Source: Spiroplasma endosymbiont of Panorpa germanica
GTDB lineage: Bacteria > Bacillota_I > Bacilli_A > Mycoplasmatales > Mycoplasmataceae
Length of the DNA stretch: 64,000 bases
Direction of reading: 5' to 3'
Assembly (NCBI RefSeq): GCF_964019765.1
Contig: NZ_OZ026461.1
Location: 124,001 to 188,000 of the forward strand
The stretch's first letter is position 1; every line of letters starts with the position of its first letter. Position numbers and translations under genes: made by a program. Below the pieces are notes generated by a model, which worked only from the letters and a program-made list of their open reading frames with translations, searched no databases and was not told where the DNA came from. This document shows, piece after piece, positions 33,157 through 43,939 of the stretch.

Positions 33157-34077
33157 ATGAAAACAGATTTTGATTTAATTATAATTGGTGGTGGACCTGG
33201 TGGAATTACAGCAGGAATTTATGCAGCCCGAGCGGGATTAAAATCAGCCATTATTGAAAAAGAAGTTCCTGGAGGAAAAGTAAATAAAACAGCAGAAATT
33301 GAAAACTATCCAGGATTTACATCAATCATGGGGCCAGACTTGGCGGTCAGTTTATTTTCTCAAGCACAAGCTGTGGGTGCTGAATTTATTTTTGATGAAG
33401 TTTTAAAAATTGAAAAAAATGACAATAAAACTTTTAATGTGAACTTAGCAGGCAAAAAACTAACCAGTAAGGCTGTAATTATTGCCACTGGAACTAAGGA
33501 ACGTAAACTTGGGGTTCCTGGAGAAGATAAATTTTATGGCAAGGGAGTGTCTTATTGTGCGGTTTGTGATGGAGCTTTCTTCAAAGAAAAACCCTTAATT
33601 GTTGTTGGTGGTGGACTAGCTGCTGTTGAAGAGTCGCTTTACTTAACTAAGTTTGCCAGCAAGGTAACTTTGGTGCATCGAAGAGAAGGTTTTCGTGCAG
33701 CTGATTCAGTAGTTGAAAAAACTCGAAACCATGAAAAGGTAGACTTTATGTTGAACTGTGTGGTTGAAGAAATTATCGGAGACAAAGTTGTTGAAGCGGT
33801 GGTTGTTAGAAACCTTAAGGAAAATAGTGTTCAGACAATCAAGGTTGATGGAATCTTCCCGTTAATCGGAAGCGATCCTATAACTGACTTTGTGAAAGAC
33901 TTGAATATTTTAAATCAAACAAATAATATCGTGACAGATGTTGAAATGAAAACCAGCATTCCGGGACTTTTTGCAGTTGGTGATGTTCGAAACACTCCAT
34001 TAAAACAAATTGCCACAGCAGTTGGTGATGGAGCTATTGCAGCACAAAAAGCCATTGATTATTGTGATAATTTTTAA
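33157..34077 (+). CDS. trxB: Thioredoxin reductase
   Basis: 306 residues. FAD-binding IIGGGPGGITAGIYAARAGL at the N-terminus, the redox pair CAVC at residues 134-137 (usual form CATC), NADPH-binding VVGGGLAAVEE, HRRE(GF)RA and the C-terminal FAD motif FAVGDVRNTPLKQIATAVGD. It would keep thioredoxin reduced with NADPH. AAGGAG precedes ATG 33157. It is followed by a 20-bp hairpin terminator and faces the minus-strand redox pair. Confidence 0.95.
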   Translation: MKTDFDLIIIGGGPGGITAGIYAARAGLKSAIIEKEVPGGKVNKTAEIENYPGFTSIMGPDLAVSLFSQAQAVGAEFIFDEVLKIEKNDNKTFNVNLAGKKLTSKAVIIATGTKERKLGVPGEDKFYGKGVSYCAVCDGAFFKEKPLIVVGGGLAAVEESLYLTKFASKVTLVHRREGFRAADSVVEKTRNHEKVDFMLNCVVEEIIGDKVVEAVVVRNLKENSVQTIKVDGIFPLIGSDPITDFVKDLNILNQTNNIVTDVEMKTSIPGLFAVGDVRNTPLKQIATAVGDGAIAAQKAIDYCDNF

Positions 34078-34157
34078 TACAAATCTAGATTAGTTTATCA
34101 GAATAATTTTTTGAAAACGATTTAATTTTTGTGATAAAAAGTTAACCAACCTTATAA

Positions 34158-34200
34158 AAAAATCCAGAGCTTGTAATTAGATTACAAGCTCTGGATTTTT
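34158..34200. terminator. Bidirectional terminator with 20-bp perfect stem
   Basis: 34158-34177 pairs with 34181-34200 around the loop TAG. A run on the left and T run on the right make it usable by trxB (plus) and the rhodanese gene (minus). Confidence 0.92.
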
Positions 34201-34225
34201 AATTTAAGTTAACATTGACTCGTTT

Positions 34226-34510
34226 TTATTCTATTATTCCCATCATTCCATCATCAATATTTTTAATATTTTTAAAACCTTTGTCTGCAAGAATGTCACA
34301 AACTATTTTGGAACGTCTGCCTGCGCGACAAACAACGGCTAGTTTAACATCTTTATCTTCAAAGTCTTGATCATATTTATCAAAAATCTGTTTGTCAGAA
34401 ATTAATGTCGCTTGGTCTAGCTTTTCTAAAGTTTCTAATTCATTTGGTTCTCTAATATCTAGAATTTCATATCCTTGAGCTATTAAATCAGCGATTTCTT
34501 TCTTTGTCAT
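34226..34510 (-). CDS. Rhodanese-like sulfurtransferase domain protein
   Basis: 94 residues, a single rhodanese domain. It has ILDIREPNELET near the N-terminus and the active-site loop VVCRAGRRS with the sulfur-carrying cysteine; GMMGIIE ends it (family form GGxxxW, here without the Trp). ATG 34510 is chosen because AGGGGTG lies just upstream; a longer reading from 34531 overlaps the preceding gene. Persulfide transfer or redox-linked sulfur handling is likely. It starts one base after the stop of the upstream flavoprotein, so both are co-transcribed. Confidence 0.85.
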   Translation of the reverse strand: MTKKEIADLIAQGYEILDIREPNELETLEKLDQATLISDKQIFDKYDQDFEDKDVKLAVVCRAGRRSKIVCDILADKGFKNIKNIDDGMMGIIE

Positions 34511-34511
34511 C

Positions 34512-35468
34512 TTATCACCCCTTATTTGCAATTTTTTTATTATTTATTTTCATTTCAATCTTACTCAGTGCTATAATAACTTCTTGGAACCCAAAGATTA
34601 AGTTCCGCTTTTTGGTTGGATACACAACCGCATCTCCTGCAGCAAAAACACCAAGACAACTTGATTCCATTTCGGAATTAACAATTATTTTTTTGAATTC
34701 GTTACGTTGCAAATTTAAACCATTAATTGTATGCGGTCTGATCGTTGCTCCAAATTGTACCAAACATTCATCAAAATGAATACGCTTTTCTTGTTCCTCG
34801 CTCTTAATTATTAAACTCTTAGCACGATTATTTTCAGACTTATCAATTTCTTTGAATTCAAATGGTGTCAGAATCTCAACCTTACCTTCAATTTTTTGAA
34901 CTGCTGCTCTAAATTCATCTCTTCGATGAACTAAAGTAACTTTTGATTTTTCACTAAATTGATGGGCTCAATCAATAGCAGAATCTCCGCCTCCAAAAAT
35001 AACCACTCTCTTATTTTCGAAATATTTTTTATCTTTAACGACGTAGTGGATATTTTCTCAGTTTTCCTCTAAAAGTTTAATTGATTGGTACTCACCTAAA
35101 CCTTCACAAACCAAAATCGCTCTATATGTTTTTTGAACGTTATTGCTAAATTTAACCAAGAAGTGATTTTCAAAATCATTATCGACTTTTATTTTGATAA
35201 TCTCAAGAACTGAAGTATTGGTCTTTAAACGAATTTTACTCTCCAAACAATTGGCATCTTCTAATAAATCATTGACAAAATCCTTAGCCTTGATTTCCTT
35301 GATTCCTGGTAAGTTGTGAATCATTTTTTCTGGATAAGCCAGATTTGCCTGACCTCCAATTTCATAATTAGCCTCAACTATTGTACCGCTTAGGTGCAAA
35401 CTATTTGCGTATTTTCAGGCATAAAGTCCTGTTGGTCCCGCCCCAATAATCAGTAAATCTTTAACCAT
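34512..35468 (-). CDS. Ferredoxin/flavodoxin-NADP reductase-like flavoprotein (YumC type)
   Basis: 318 residues, thioredoxin-reductase fold without a redox-active cysteine pair. FAD motif LLIIGAGPTGLYAW, QANLAYPEK, NADPH motif VVIFGGGDSAIDWA, HRRDEFRA and GVFAAGDAVVYPTKKRNLI. This matches TrxR-like ferredoxin-NADP reductases. At the end the frame passes a UGA (KG-W) and stops at TAA 34514-34512. AAGGGATG lies before the start at 35468. It forms a two-gene minus-strand unit with the rhodanese and diverges from tsaE. Confidence 0.88.
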
Positions 35469-35488
35469 GTTTTCATCCCTTTTCAAAA

Positions 35489-35508
35489 ATTATAGCATAT
35501 TGTATAAT
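35489..35508. promoter_or_regulatory. Divergent -10 boxes between the flavoprotein gene and tsaE
   Basis: Minus strand: TATAAT from 35494 to 35489. Plus strand: TATAAT at 35503-35508. The boxes are eight bases apart, so the two promoters must interfere. Both predicted leaders are only about 10-15 bases long. Confidence 0.65.
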
Positions 35509-35525
35509 AAGAAGAGGTGAAAACG

Positions 35526-35954
35526 ATGGAAATAAAGAAAATTGCAGATTGAGATGTTATTATTAAAGAGTTGCTAGATTTTAAGAATCAAGAATTCTAT
35601 TTACTTTTAACAGGTGATTTGGGAGCTGGGAAAACTACATTTACAAAGCGATTATTGAAAAATTTTGGAGTCAATGAAGTTGTTAACTCTCCAACATTTG
35701 TAATTCTAAATCAGTATCAAAATAGTGAAGGCGCTTTATTGAATCATATGGATGCATATCGTTTGGGAGTCAATGATGAAATTGAACTTTACGAAGAACA
35801 ATTCAGGCAAGCTTTTAACATAATTGAATGACCAAATAATTTAGGAATTAATTTCAACAACCTTCAAGGTTGACATTTGGATATTGAATTAAATGAACAA
35901 GGTAATCGAAACGTCACTATTATTAAAAATTTAAGTAGTTTTAGGGGGAATTAA
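35526..35954 (+). CDS. tsaE: tRNA threonylcarbamoyladenosine biosynthesis ATPase TsaE
   Basis: 142 residues. P-loop GDLGAGKTTFTKR, NSPTFVILNQY and HMDAYRL are the TsaE signatures. It works with TsaB and TsaD to make t6A37 on tRNAs reading ANN codons. AGAGGTG lies before ATG 35526. UGA codons at residues 9 and ~104 are Trp. tsaB follows after one base. Confidence 0.93.
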
Positions 35955-35955
35955 A

Positions 35956-36522
35956 TTGGAATTATTTGTAGATACATGTAATGGTAATTTGGTTATTTTA
36001 CTAATTGAAGATAATAAAGTAATCGACCAAATTTTACTTAAAAATCAAAACCGAATTTCTGATATTTACCAAGACAATTTGGATGATATATTAAAAAGAA
36101 ATAACACCACTCTAAAAGAAATTAAGGCCATTTATTTAACAAAAGGACCTGGTAGTTATACTGGTGTTCGAATTGGACTTACAATGGCTAAGACATTATT
36201 TTGTATTGATGATAGTATAAAAATTTGAACTATTTCAAGCTTGCAATTTCAAGCCGGTTTGGGAAAAGTTGTCTCTAAGCTGGACGCTCGTTCGCAAAAG
36301 TGATATTTTGGAGTATACCAAGATGGAAAACCCATAATTGAAGACCAGATTCTTCCAATAGATACAGCCAATCAAATAGAATCAGGCTTTGAAGACTTTA
36401 AAATTGTTGTGGATCAAGTTGGAGTGGATTATCAAAAAAACTTCTTAGATCTGAAGATTTTTTTTCAGCTAGTTAAAAAATCAGATAAACTAAATCCTAA
36501 CTATATTAAAAACTTTATTTAA
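35956..36522 (+). CDS. tsaB: tRNA threonylcarbamoyladenosine biosynthesis protein TsaB
   Basis: 188 residues, on the short side. It has the ASKHA start ELFVDTCNGN and the diagnostic KGPGSYTGVRIGLTMAKTL. TsaB is the scaffold that binds TsaD; tsaD itself is not in this window. The start codon is TTG 35956, fitting AGGGGGAATT upstream. tRNA-Ser(GCT) follows. Confidence 0.9.
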
Positions 36523-36556
36523 ATTTAAAAAAAACAATGTATAATAGTATTTGTAT

Positions 36557-36647
36557 GGATTGATACTCAAGTTGGTGAAGAGGGCACCCTGCTAAGGTGT
36601 TAGGCCGGGCAACTGGCGCGAGAGTTCGAGTCTCTCTCAATCCGCCA
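36557..36647 (+). tRNA. tRNA-Ser (anticodon GCT)
   Basis: Class II tRNA. Acceptor GGATTGA / TCAATCC, anticodon loop CTGCTAA, long variable arm (GGCCGGGCAACTGGC), discriminator G and encoded CCA. Confidence 0.97.
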
Positions 36648-36658
36648 TTAAGAAAAAC

Positions 36659-36684
36659 AAAAATCACTTAAAGTGATTTTTTTA
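36659..36684 (+). terminator. Terminator after tRNA-Ser(GCT)
   Basis: AAAAATCACT / AGTGATTTTT stem with T run. Confidence 0.85.
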
Positions 36685-36770
36685 TCTTTTATGTCGGGTA
36701 ATGCTCTGGGAGTTTAAAAATTTGTTATAATAAAACATATTAAAGCTTAAATAAGGAACGGGTGAAAGAA

Positions 36771-37355
36771 ATGGCCAAAACACCAAATAAAGAAATTAAC
36801 TTAGCGCAAGAAGCTCCGAAAAAAGGATTATTTTCAAAATTTTTTAAGAAGCATTCAGAGAAAAAAACAATCCTTTCTAAAATTAAGGATAATAATATCA
36901 AACATTTTCTATTTTACACTCAGGTCGATAATATTTACTTAATTTTGGAAAATGGTATTAGATTAATTTCGCAAAAAAATCTGAAAAAAGACCAAGAATA
37001 TACAGTATGAACCTATTTAGAAAACGAAAACTCGATTGGGCTGGAATTTGATTCATCAACTAGAGCATCTTTTTGAAAGTGAGCTTTGGAAGCTGGTTTA
37101 AGCGTTGAGGAAGTTGGGGTAATTGGAATTAATCCCGAAAAACTCTCAGAGTTAACAACAAAAGATTGATCTCAAGACGAAGATAGCAATATCGTTTATG
37201 TTTATGAAAACATCCCCACAAAGGCTATTGAATGAATAATGGTTAAAGATCGAAAAAATTTAGATAAAATTAAAACCGTGGTTGAAAGCAATGAACTAGA
37301 TATTGCGGTTTATTTTGGAGAAAAAGGAAATATTAAAGAGGTAGGAAAAAAATAA
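36771..37355 (+). CDS. Hypothetical protein, possibly DUF4433/DarT-like fold
   Basis: 194 residues. The first ~40 are basic and Lys-rich (KKGLFSKFFKKHSEKK). NIKHFLFYTQVDNIYLILEN then resembles the N-terminal strand-helix of DUF4433/DarT ADP-ribosyltransferases (pattern H-x-T-x-x-x-N-hydrophobic). VYVYENIPTKAIEWIMVKD is similar in layout to their C-terminal part. The catalytic glutamate of the family (QAEFLV) has no match, so activity is doubtful and the assignment is a guess. ATG 36771 is chosen over a GTG three codons upstream that overlaps the ribosome site. proS follows after two bases. Confidence 0.55.
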
Positions 37356-37357
37356 TT

Positions 37358-38782
37358 ATGGCACAACAATTAAAAAACATTACAAAAAGATCAGATGATT
37401 TTGCACAATGATATACTGATGTTGTTAAAAATTCAGGATTAATGGAATACGGCCCAGCAAAAGGGACAATGATAATTAAACCTTACGGATATGCAATTTG
37501 GGAAATGATTCAAAAATATTTTGATGCTGAATTCAAGAATTACGACGTTGAAAATGTTTATTTCCCACTGCTAATTCCTTCATCGCTTTTTAACAAAGAA
37601 AAAGATCACATCGAAGGATTTGCTCCAGAAACTTTTACAGTAACTAAAATCGGGGACAAAAAACTTGATGAAGAACTTTATATTAGACCTACAAGCGAAG
37701 TTTTGTTGGCAACATATTTTTCAAAAACTGTTAAATCTTATCGTGACCTTCCATTAATTTATAATCAATGAGTTAATGTTTTACGAGGCGAAAAAACAAC
37801 AAGACCGTTTTTAAGAACTAGTGAATTTCTTTGACAAGAAGGGCATACAGTTCATGAAACCAAAGAAGAAGCTGTTAAAATGACTGAGGACATTTTAGGA
37901 GTTTATCAAAAAGTGGTGGATGAAAAATTGTTGCTACCAGTAATTACTGGAGAGAAAACTGCTCACGAAAGATTTGCTGGAGCTGAGTTAACTCTGACAA
38001 TTGAAAGTTTGATGCATGATGGTCAAGCGCTGCAATGTGGTACAAGCCACTACTTGGGAAATAATTTTGCTAAGGCTTTTGAAATTAAATTCCAAGGTCG
38101 AGACTCTAATTGACATGAGGCATTTTCAACAAGTTGAGGAGTTTCGACCAGATTAATGGGAGCTATCATTATGACTCACTCAGATGATTCTGGTTTGGTT
38201 CTTCCAAGCCCAATTGCCCCAATTCAAGTTCAGATTATCACAGTTAAAGATACTCCTGAAGTAATCGCGGCTGCTGAGGAAATTAAAAAAACCTTAATTA
38301 AAACACATCGTACTAAAATAGACTTTACAGATAAATCATTTGGGTATAAAATGGCTGAGGCAGAAATCAAAGGGATTCCAATTAGAATTGAAATTGGTCC
38401 AAGAGATTTAGAATCAGATATTGTAGTGATTTCAAGAAGAGATACTAAAGAAAAGAAACAAATTAGTATTAGTGAAATTGAAAAAACTGTTAAAGAAATG
38501 ATTTCAAGCTATGACAAAAATATCTACAACATGGCTTTAGAAAATAGAAAATCACGAACTTTTGAAGCTAACACTTTAAGTGAATATACCAATATCTTAA
38601 ATGAGAAAACCGGGTTTGTGTTAGTTCCATTCTGTGGGGAAATTAGTTGTGAAGCTGATGTAAAAGCTAAAACTCAAACAACATCTCGATGCATTCCAGA
38701 AGGAGTTAAGCAAGAAAAGGGAAAATGTTTTAATTGTGGAAAAGAGTCAAAATTGAAGGTTTATTTTGCCAGATCTTATTAG
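37358..38782 (+). CDS. proS: Prolyl-tRNA synthetase, archaeal/eukaryote-like type
   Basis: 474 residues, the short form without an editing insertion. Class II motifs: motif 2 around [20 protein letters not shown], the phrase [17 protein letters not shown] and motif 3 [20 protein letters not shown]. An anticodon-binding domain follows. A C-terminal zinc-like domain has cysteines CGEISC ... CFNCGKE and ends in YFARSY, as in archaeal-type ProS. It attaches proline to tRNA-Pro(TGG). UGA codons (residues ~9, 139, 163) are Trp. The gene sits two bases after the preceding hypothetical. Confidence 0.95.
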
Positions 38783-38791
38783 GAGGAAACT

Positions 38792-39724
38792 ATGAAAGAA
38801 TTTAAATTAGCAATGCGCGACCAAAAAGAGTTGCATATGACAGTTTGAGACGATGTTAAAAAACCAACAGCCATTATACAATTAGTTCATGGTTCTTGTG
38901 AGGAAGCATCAAGATATGATGATTTTGCCAAGTTTTTAAACCAAAATGGATATCTAGTTGTTGCCAATGATCATCGTGGTCACGGACACACAGCCAATCT
39001 AGAAGAAGGTGAGTTGGGTTGATTTGCGGATGAAAACGGTTGACAGTTATTAATTGATGACCTAAAGGAAGTCAATGACTACATCAAAGCCAATTATAAA
39101 GACTTACCAATTTATATTTTTGGACATTCAATGGGAAGTTTTATGGTTCGCCATTATCTGTCTTTATATGGTAACACCGTATCAAAAGCAATTATTTGTG
39201 GAACAGCTGAACATAGCGCCATTTCTTTAAAATTAGGAATTATGTTAGCGAAAGCTTATCAGAAAAAACGTGGAGCCAAAGCGGTGCCAGAAAAAATTTG
39301 AGAAATGAGCTACAAAAGTTTTAACCGTCGTTTTAAAAAATTACCAAATAGTACCGGTCTTGAATGAATGAATAATTCACCTGAAGAAATTGAGGCTTTC
39401 ATTAATAATCCTCGTGTTGGTCAAAAATTCAGCTCAAGCGCTTTCAAAGATATGTTTACTGGGTTGAGTTTTATTCGTAAGAAAAGTAGCTATAAAAGTA
39501 CTCCGATAAACATCCCGCTATTATTTATTGCAGGATTATCTGATCCAGTTGGTAATTATGGTCGCAGTGTTTACAAGGTTAGAAAAAAATACAAAAAATA
39601 TGGTTATAATACAAAATTGAAGTTATATCCACAATTACGTCACGAAATCCTTTTAGAACCAAAAGAATATCGTGATATTGTTAAACTTGATATTTTAAAC
39701 TTTTTAAATACTCCAACAACTTAA
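38792..39724 (+). CDS. Alpha/beta hydrolase (monoglyceride-lipase-like, S33)
   Basis: 310 residues. The oxyanion region is LVHGSCEEASRYDDFAKFL, the nucleophile serine is in IFGHSMGSF, the aspartate in GLSDPVGNYG and the histidine in LRHEILLEP, giving a complete triad. ANDHRGHGHT is typical of lysophospholipase/monoglyceride lipase relatives. It is likely a cytosolic or membrane-associated lipid esterase. AGGAGG precedes ATG 38792. The gene sits nine bases after proS and is followed by a terminator. Confidence 0.9.
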
Positions 39725-39731
39725 ATATTAA

Positions 39732-39765
39732 AAAATAAAACCAACTATTAAGTTGGTTTTATTTT
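39732..39765 (+). terminator. Terminator after the hydrolase gene
   Basis: 15-bp stem AAAATAAAACCAACT / AGTTGGTTTTATTTT, loop ATTA. Confidence 0.9.
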
Positions 39766-39887
39766 CATTAATGCTACTTATAAGATAATAAATAAGTTAT
39801 AATTAAATAGTATTCGATTAAACGATAATTGGTAAAAATAAAAATATTTTGCATTAAAATACAAAAAATAGTCACGGAGGTCTTTTT

Positions 39888-40445
39888 ATGGAAAGTCTTA
39901 AAAAAGGTGATTTAGTCCTTGTACATGCATACAAACACAACGGAACTTTATATCGTTCCTGAGAACATTCAATTGTTTTGGAAAATAATGAAGATAACTT
40001 GATTTTGGTCAATGAAGATGTTATTGTCACAGAGTTGAATGGAAGAAAATGAAAGACTAGCGAACCAGCAATTTGATTTTTTTCAAAAAAAGACTGATAT
40101 AACGTAATTTGTATGTTCAAAGAGTGAGGGATAAATTACTATTGTAATATGGCATCACCACATATTGTCGAAGAAAATACTATCAAATATATTGATTATG
40201 ATTTAGATGTTAAGGTTTTTAATGATAACAGCTTTAGGATTTTAGATTTAAAAGACTTCAATCGAAACCGCATCGCTTGAAGTTATTCAACTGAGATAAT
40301 TGAAAAAATTTGATCACAAATTGAAGTTTTAAAAGAGAGAATCAAAAATCAAGAGGACATTTTTACTCATGAAAATGTCTATAATTATTGAAAAATTTAT
40401 GAAAATGAAATAAAAGCCAAAATAGAAAAATCAAATAGAGAATAG
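39888..40445 (+). CDS. DUF402-family nucleoside di/triphosphatase-like protein
   Basis: 185 residues. The core [45 protein letters not shown] and LDLKDF matches the DUF402/Ntdp family (Staphylococcus Ntdp hydrolyses nucleoside di- and triphosphates). Eight UGA codons are Trp, which hides the gene from standard-code reading. CGGAGG precedes ATG 39888. The C-terminal 60 residues are helical ([12 protein letters not shown]). lepA starts eight bases later. Confidence 0.88.
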
Positions 40446-40453
40446 GTGATTGT

Positions 40454-42256
40454 GTGGACAAGTCAAAAATCAGAAATTTTAGTATCATTGCACATATCGA
40501 TCACGGGAAATCAACCCTAGCGGATCGAATTTTAGAATTAACCCACACAGTTGAGAAGCGTGATATGCAAGCTCAATTACTAGATTCAATGGATATCGAG
40601 CGTGAGCGAGGTATTACAATTAAGTTAAACTCGGTTCAATTAAAATATCAGGCAAAAGATCAACAAGAGTACATTTTTCATTTAATAGATACTCCGGGAC
40701 ACGTTGACTTCACCTATGAAGTCTCTCGTAGCTTAGCTGCTTGTGAAGGAGCCGTTTTAGTGGTCGATGCATCACAAGGAGTTGAGGCACAAACTTTGGC
40801 AAACGTTTATTTAGCTTTGGATAACAACTTAGAAATCATTCCAGTGATAAATAAAGTAGACTTACCTGCAGCTGATGTAGAAAGAGTTAAAAACGAAATT
40901 GAAAACATTATTGGGATTGATACTAGTGACTGCCCGCTAATTTCAGCTAAGACAGGTTTAAATGTTGAAGACGTTTTAGAGGCGATTGTTCAAAAAATTC
41001 CTCCACCAAGAAATGCAGACGATAACGCTCCGCTAAGAGCGCTAGTTTTTGATTCTTATTATGACAAATACCGCGGAGTTATGGTTTCGGTTAGAATTAA
41101 AGAAGGAACTGTTAAGGTCGGACAAAAAATTAAAATGATGGCTTCAAAAGCAATTTATGAAGTTACTGAATTGGGAATTAAAAATCCTTATGAAGTGAAA
41201 AGAGAATCTTTAGAAGCTGGAGAAGTTGGTTGAATCGCTGCTAGCATTAAGAATATCAAAGATATCCATGTTGGAGATACAATTACAACAGAAAAAAATG
41301 GTGCGACTGAATCGCTGCCCGGTTACAAGCAAATGAACCCAACAGTTTATTGTGGAATTTATACTGTGGATAATGCTAGATATAAAGATTTAAAAGACGC
41401 TTTAGAAAAGGTAAACTTAAGTGATGCTGCCTTGGTTTATGAACCCGAATCTTCTCAATCTTTGGGATTTGGATTTAGATGTGGATTTCTAGGACTCTTG
41501 CACATGGATGTTATTCAAGAACGTCTTGAACGTGAATATGATTTAACTCTAATCGCCACAGCTCCATCGGTAATTTATCATGTTTATTTAACTAATGGTA
41601 CTAAAATAGAAATTGATAATCCAGCTAATCTACCTGACGTGCAAAAAATTTCTCATATTGACGAACCATTTGTAAACGTTAAAATTATGACCCCCGATCG
41701 TTTCTTAGGTGACTTAATGGAATTGTGTCAAAATAAACGTGGAGTTTACAAGAATTTAGAATATATCGATGAGACTCGTAGAACTCTAACTTATGATATG
41801 CCTTTAAACGAAATTATTTTTGACTTTTTTAACAAGCTAAAATCTATTTCTAAAGGTTATGCCTCATTTGATTATGAATTAATAGGCTATCAAACAAGCA
41901 AATTGGTAAAAATGGATATTCTTTTAAATGGAGAAATCGTGGATGCCTTGAGCTTAATTGTTCACAAGGATTTTGCCTACCCAAGAGGAAAGGTTCTAAC
42001 AGAAAAATTAAAAGAGATAATCCCAAGACAAAACTTTGAAGTGCCAATTCAAGCGGCAATCGGAAGCAAAATTATTTCTCGTGAAACCATTAAAGCGATG
42101 CGAAAAAACGTTTTGGCAAAATGTTATGGTGGGGATATTTCACGTAAGAAAAAACTTTTAGAAAAACAAAAAGAAGGTAAAAAACGAATGAAATCAATTG
42201 GATCAGTTGAGGTTCCTCAAGAAGCTTTCATTGCAGTTTTGAAACTCGATGACTAA
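40454..42256 (+). CDS. lepA: Elongation factor 4 (LepA)
   Basis: 600 residues, full length. GTPase motifs: [15 protein letters not shown] (G1), RGITI (G2), DTPGHVDF (G3), NKVDLP (G4) and SAKTG (G5). The ribosome-binding CTD contains [20 protein letters not shown], specific to LepA. It back-translocates or remodels stalled ribosomes. GTG 40454 is used, with AATAGGTGA before it. It shares a transcript with the DUF402 gene and ends at a terminator. Confidence 0.97.
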
Positions 42257-42280
42257 AAACTTGATTTATCAAGTTTTTTT
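42255..42280 (+). terminator. Terminator after lepA
   Basis: AAAAACTTGA / TCAAGTTTTT stem, loop TTTA, T tail; the stem overlaps the stop codon. Confidence 0.88.
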
Positions 42281-42417
42281 AAATTTTGTCAAAAAAATCA
42301 AATATCGTTTTTTTGTGTTATGATTTAAATCGCTCTTGCGTTGAGCCTATTTACCAATAAATTAGCAATATCGTCCAGTTTTTATTATAATAGAATTAAA
42401 CTACAAGGAGGTTCTAC

Positions 42418-43200
42418 ATGAAAGCTTTAAAAATATTAAGTCCAATAATTTTAGTAATGGCTGTTTTCACAATAGTTTTTATTTCCCCCTTTGTTAATTT
42501 TGGGGCTACAAAACTAGAGCAATTATTTATCTGAGCGTTAGGTAAATACTTCATTCCACAAATAGTTCTGGGTTTTATCTTTGGATTGATTGGTTTGATT
42601 CTCATATTCACCAAAAATAGAATATTTAAAAGCGTTTTATTCTTTCTAGCACTTTTGACTTCCTTGATTTTATCAGGCTTCATTGGCAGTAAATTTTTCT
42701 CAAACTGAAACATAAATGTTATGAGAGGTATTTTGCCACTAATTTTTATTGCGACATTTTTAATTTTACAAGCATTAGTAATTATTAAGGGCATACCACC
42801 AAAAAGTTTTGAAAAAAATAATAACATCAATAGTCAAGTTAATAATTTTTCAGAAAACAGCAATCAAGAAGACTTGAAAACTAAGATTAATAATTTAAAA
42901 AACAACTTATCAAAACCATCATTTGAAATCTTAGAAGAAATTGAATCAACAGGTAGTTTTTCAGGAATAGATATTGAAAAAATAATTAATGAAAAAACCA
43001 AAGAACCAAAAACCAAAGAACCTCAGACTTCAGAAAGTGAAGTTGTTAATTCTAGAAATCGTCCTGAATATGATTACAACGACTTAACTGAGTTATCTTT
43101 TGAAAAAAACAAGTCCAAAAAGGATTTTGAAATAATTCAACCAAGAAGAAGTGAAACTTCAAAAAGCAAAGTTTCATTAGTAGAGGTTGATGATGAGTAA
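42418..43200 (+). CDS. Membrane protein with acidic cytoplasmic tail, unknown
   Basis: 260 residues. Four membrane segments lie in the first ~125 residues (SPIILVMAVFTIVFISPF first). A hydrophilic tail of about 130 residues follows, rich in Glu, Lys, Ser and Asn, with a short repeat KEPKTKEPQTSE. AAGGAGG precedes ATG 42418. The gene overlaps the next membrane protein by 8 bases. No family is recognised. It leads a block of uncharacterised genes. Confidence 0.75.
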
Positions 43201-43939
43201 TAAGAAAAAATCTTCAAAAAATTCAGAAAACAGAATTAAGCCCGCTGCGGTTGTTTTTGGATATGTAACAAGAATTTTTGCTCTTGGGGTTTTTGTGGCT
43301 TGTATTGTTATAACACTTCTTTTAGTAATCGGAGATACTTTAACTAGAAACCTGCTAGGCTATGCATTTTTCGCTATCAAAACTTCAAAAAACGAATATG
43401 TAGATACAGTGAATATCTTCCCTGATTATGAGATTTTCACTATCCTTTTTAAAGTTATTTTCCCAATGGCTCTGATTTTTTTTATAGCATTACTTTATGT
43501 TCTACCGGTCTTTATTTCTAAGTCTCGTGGATACCGCATATTTACGGGAGTAGTAGTTTTATTAATTTCAATAATCACAATCACATTAAGTGTTTTATTA
43601 GTGGAACTTAAAAAATTCTTCCCTCATAGTGAAAACGGGGGTCAAACAACAGATATTTTTTACCACGAAATTTATGACAAATTAAACTACCAATCATTTC
43701 TTATTATAAGCACTCTTACTTTGTCGTCTTTATTCTTCACTTCAGCTATATTGATTTTTATCGAGGCTGCATTTATGAAAAAAGGTTGAATTAACAAAAA
43801 AGCACTAGTTTTTAATACTTCTGATTCAAAACCGCTTATAATTAAATTTCTGTATGGTGAAGTCACATTAAATCAAAACCTTGAAAAGAAAACTAAGAAT
43901 AAGACAAAACTAATAGAATCTGAGGCAGATAAGGACTAA
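43193..43939 (+). CDS. Membrane protein, unknown
   Basis: 248 residues. The basic start (SNKKKSSKNSENRIK) is cytosolic; four membrane segments follow near residues 20-42, 80-105, 110-132 and 165-190, and the C-terminus is basic. The loop between the first two helices holds about 30 residues. ATG 43193 (GAGG seven bases ahead) is chosen; ATG 43190 is one codon longer. The start overlaps the preceding gene and the stop overlaps the next start (TAATG), so the three genes are translated together. Confidence 0.75.

Noticed and set aside
34504-34779. Plus-strand open frame in the rhodanese/flavoprotein region
   Set aside because: It is antisense to two genes with clear family motifs and has no ribosome site.
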